Shown piece by piece: positions 63,363-64,000 of a stretch of DNA of 64,000 nt. A program made the translations under genes and the position numbers. Below the pieces are notes generated by a model. The model saw nothing but the letters and a program-made list of their open reading frames with translations. It ran no database searches and was not told the DNA's origin. The stretch comes from Oxyruncus cristatus. Taxonomy: Eukaryota > Chordata > Aves > Passeriformes > Cotingidae. Every line of letters begins with the position of its first letter. Within the stretch, counting starts at the first letter, position 1. The stretch is from positions 27,224 through 91,223 of the forward strand of contig VXAY01007399.1 in NCBI GenBank assembly GCA_013399855.1, given 5' to 3'.

Positions 63363-64000
63363 GCACTTGCTCTTTGAATGTATAGATGGCTAGACCTAAA
63401 AAAATGATTTAAGTGTTTTTCTTTAAAACAAGCCAAATATTTTCAAAGCGTCTGTTTTTGGTGAGAGCACACTGATCATTTTGTAGAATATTTATATATA
63501 TCTTGATGCTTACAGATTTTTTTAAAAGAAAATATTTATATTGTGGTTTCTGAATCAAACGACATTAAGTATGTAAATAATGAAAGACTGGACATTTCTC
63601 TTTCAGTTTTGTTTTTGTTTTTTTTTTAAACTTAGGTAAATTTTTTTGAGATGTGGACTTAAATGTAAATGGAATGGGTTCATATGTAGGTAGCTGCCTT
63701 CAGACATGAAAAAAATAAAGGTTCATTTGTTTGAGAGAGATTTCATACACTTTGATTGACGTTGAATTATAGGTCTGAATTTCTTTAAAGTAAGCATAAC
63801 TTAGAAGTATATCAGCTGAATGTGAAATAAATGTAACAGCTGAACTGTAAAGAGCATAAAAATAATTAAACCTTTCTGATATGAATGAATTGTATACATC
63901 TTTTTATGAAGTTCACAGTCATGTGAAATTCCCTTTTTTTTATAGTAACTGGTATGGAAGATAAAAGAGACACAGGAGGGATTACTTGCCTTTTTTTTTT

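Larger units (their letters stand above)
58636..64000. other. Unique AT-rich sequence with one GC-richer patch, no gene
   Basis: This is mostly AT-rich DNA. The patch at about 62840-63170 is visibly richer in G and C and yields the longest open frame of the window on the minus strand (62777-63265, 162 codons), which has no recognisable domain. From about 63270 to the end the sequence is very AT-rich, with T-runs at 63617-63627 and the terminal T-run, and AATAAA hexamers. This would suit a 3' UTR or an intron alike. Confidence 0.5.

Noticed and set aside
1..64000. CRISPR arrays, operons, phage or plasmid features
   Set aside because: Base composition, CR1/SINE content and lack of dense open frames show a vertebrate nuclear genome; no spaced direct repeats were found.

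Overview
This window looks like vertebrate nuclear DNA, most probably from a bird and more specifically a songbird-type (passerine) genome. It is AT-rich and CpG-poor, has no CpG island, and is thinly populated with repeats. Nearly all recognisable interspersed repeats are chicken-repeat-1 (CR1) LINE fragments. One element at 26601-26738 is a tRNA-Ile-headed SINE with a CR1-derived tail, the architecture of TguSINE1, a family known from passerines. I see no L1, Alu, B1 or B2 elements. The species call is inference from repeat content.

I find no protein-coding gene, rRNA, functional tRNA or CRISPR array that I can support. Open frames reach at most about 160 codons, match no protein family I recognise, and lie in ordinary AT-rich sequence or in repeats. 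The window is best read as a gene desert or the inside of a very large intron. An untranslated exon or lncRNA exon cannot be excluded from sequence alone.

Layout. 1-23130 is mostly unique AT-rich sequence. It holds a purine-biased tract (5629-6008), two perfect short hairpins, and an assembly gap (18958-19075) whose two flanks are near-identical 175-178 bp copies. 23131-26738 is the repeat-dense core: three CR1 fragments, a 156-base stretch without a single G on the + strand, and the tRNA-Ile/CR1 SINE. 26739-35170 has a poly-T tract with a one-base gap, a CA microsatellite, an AT/TA tract, a second small gap, a 32-bp tandem duplication and a possible hAT transposon end. 35544 to about 36420 differs slightly in texture and could be a decayed solitary LTR (weak). 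36421-51654 is mostly unique, with ATC and AAT microsatellites, a T/A hairpin beside a G-run, one CR1 3' end and a short telomere-like motif. 51655-53085 holds a probable ancient CR1/L3-like relic followed by the largest CR1 copy (about 945 bp, retaining part of the reverse-transcriptase-encoding region). 53086-64000 is unique AT-rich sequence with one CR1 tail, a perfect 20-bp palindrome and a GC-richer patch near 62840-63170.

No gene system links these parts; the history visible here is retroposon insertion and decay, simple-repeat growth, and assembly damage at homopolymers. I did not find a previously undescribed biological system. The best items for follow-up are the gap-flanking duplication, the G-free tract, the SINE (useful for dating and taxonomy) and a few exact palindromes.
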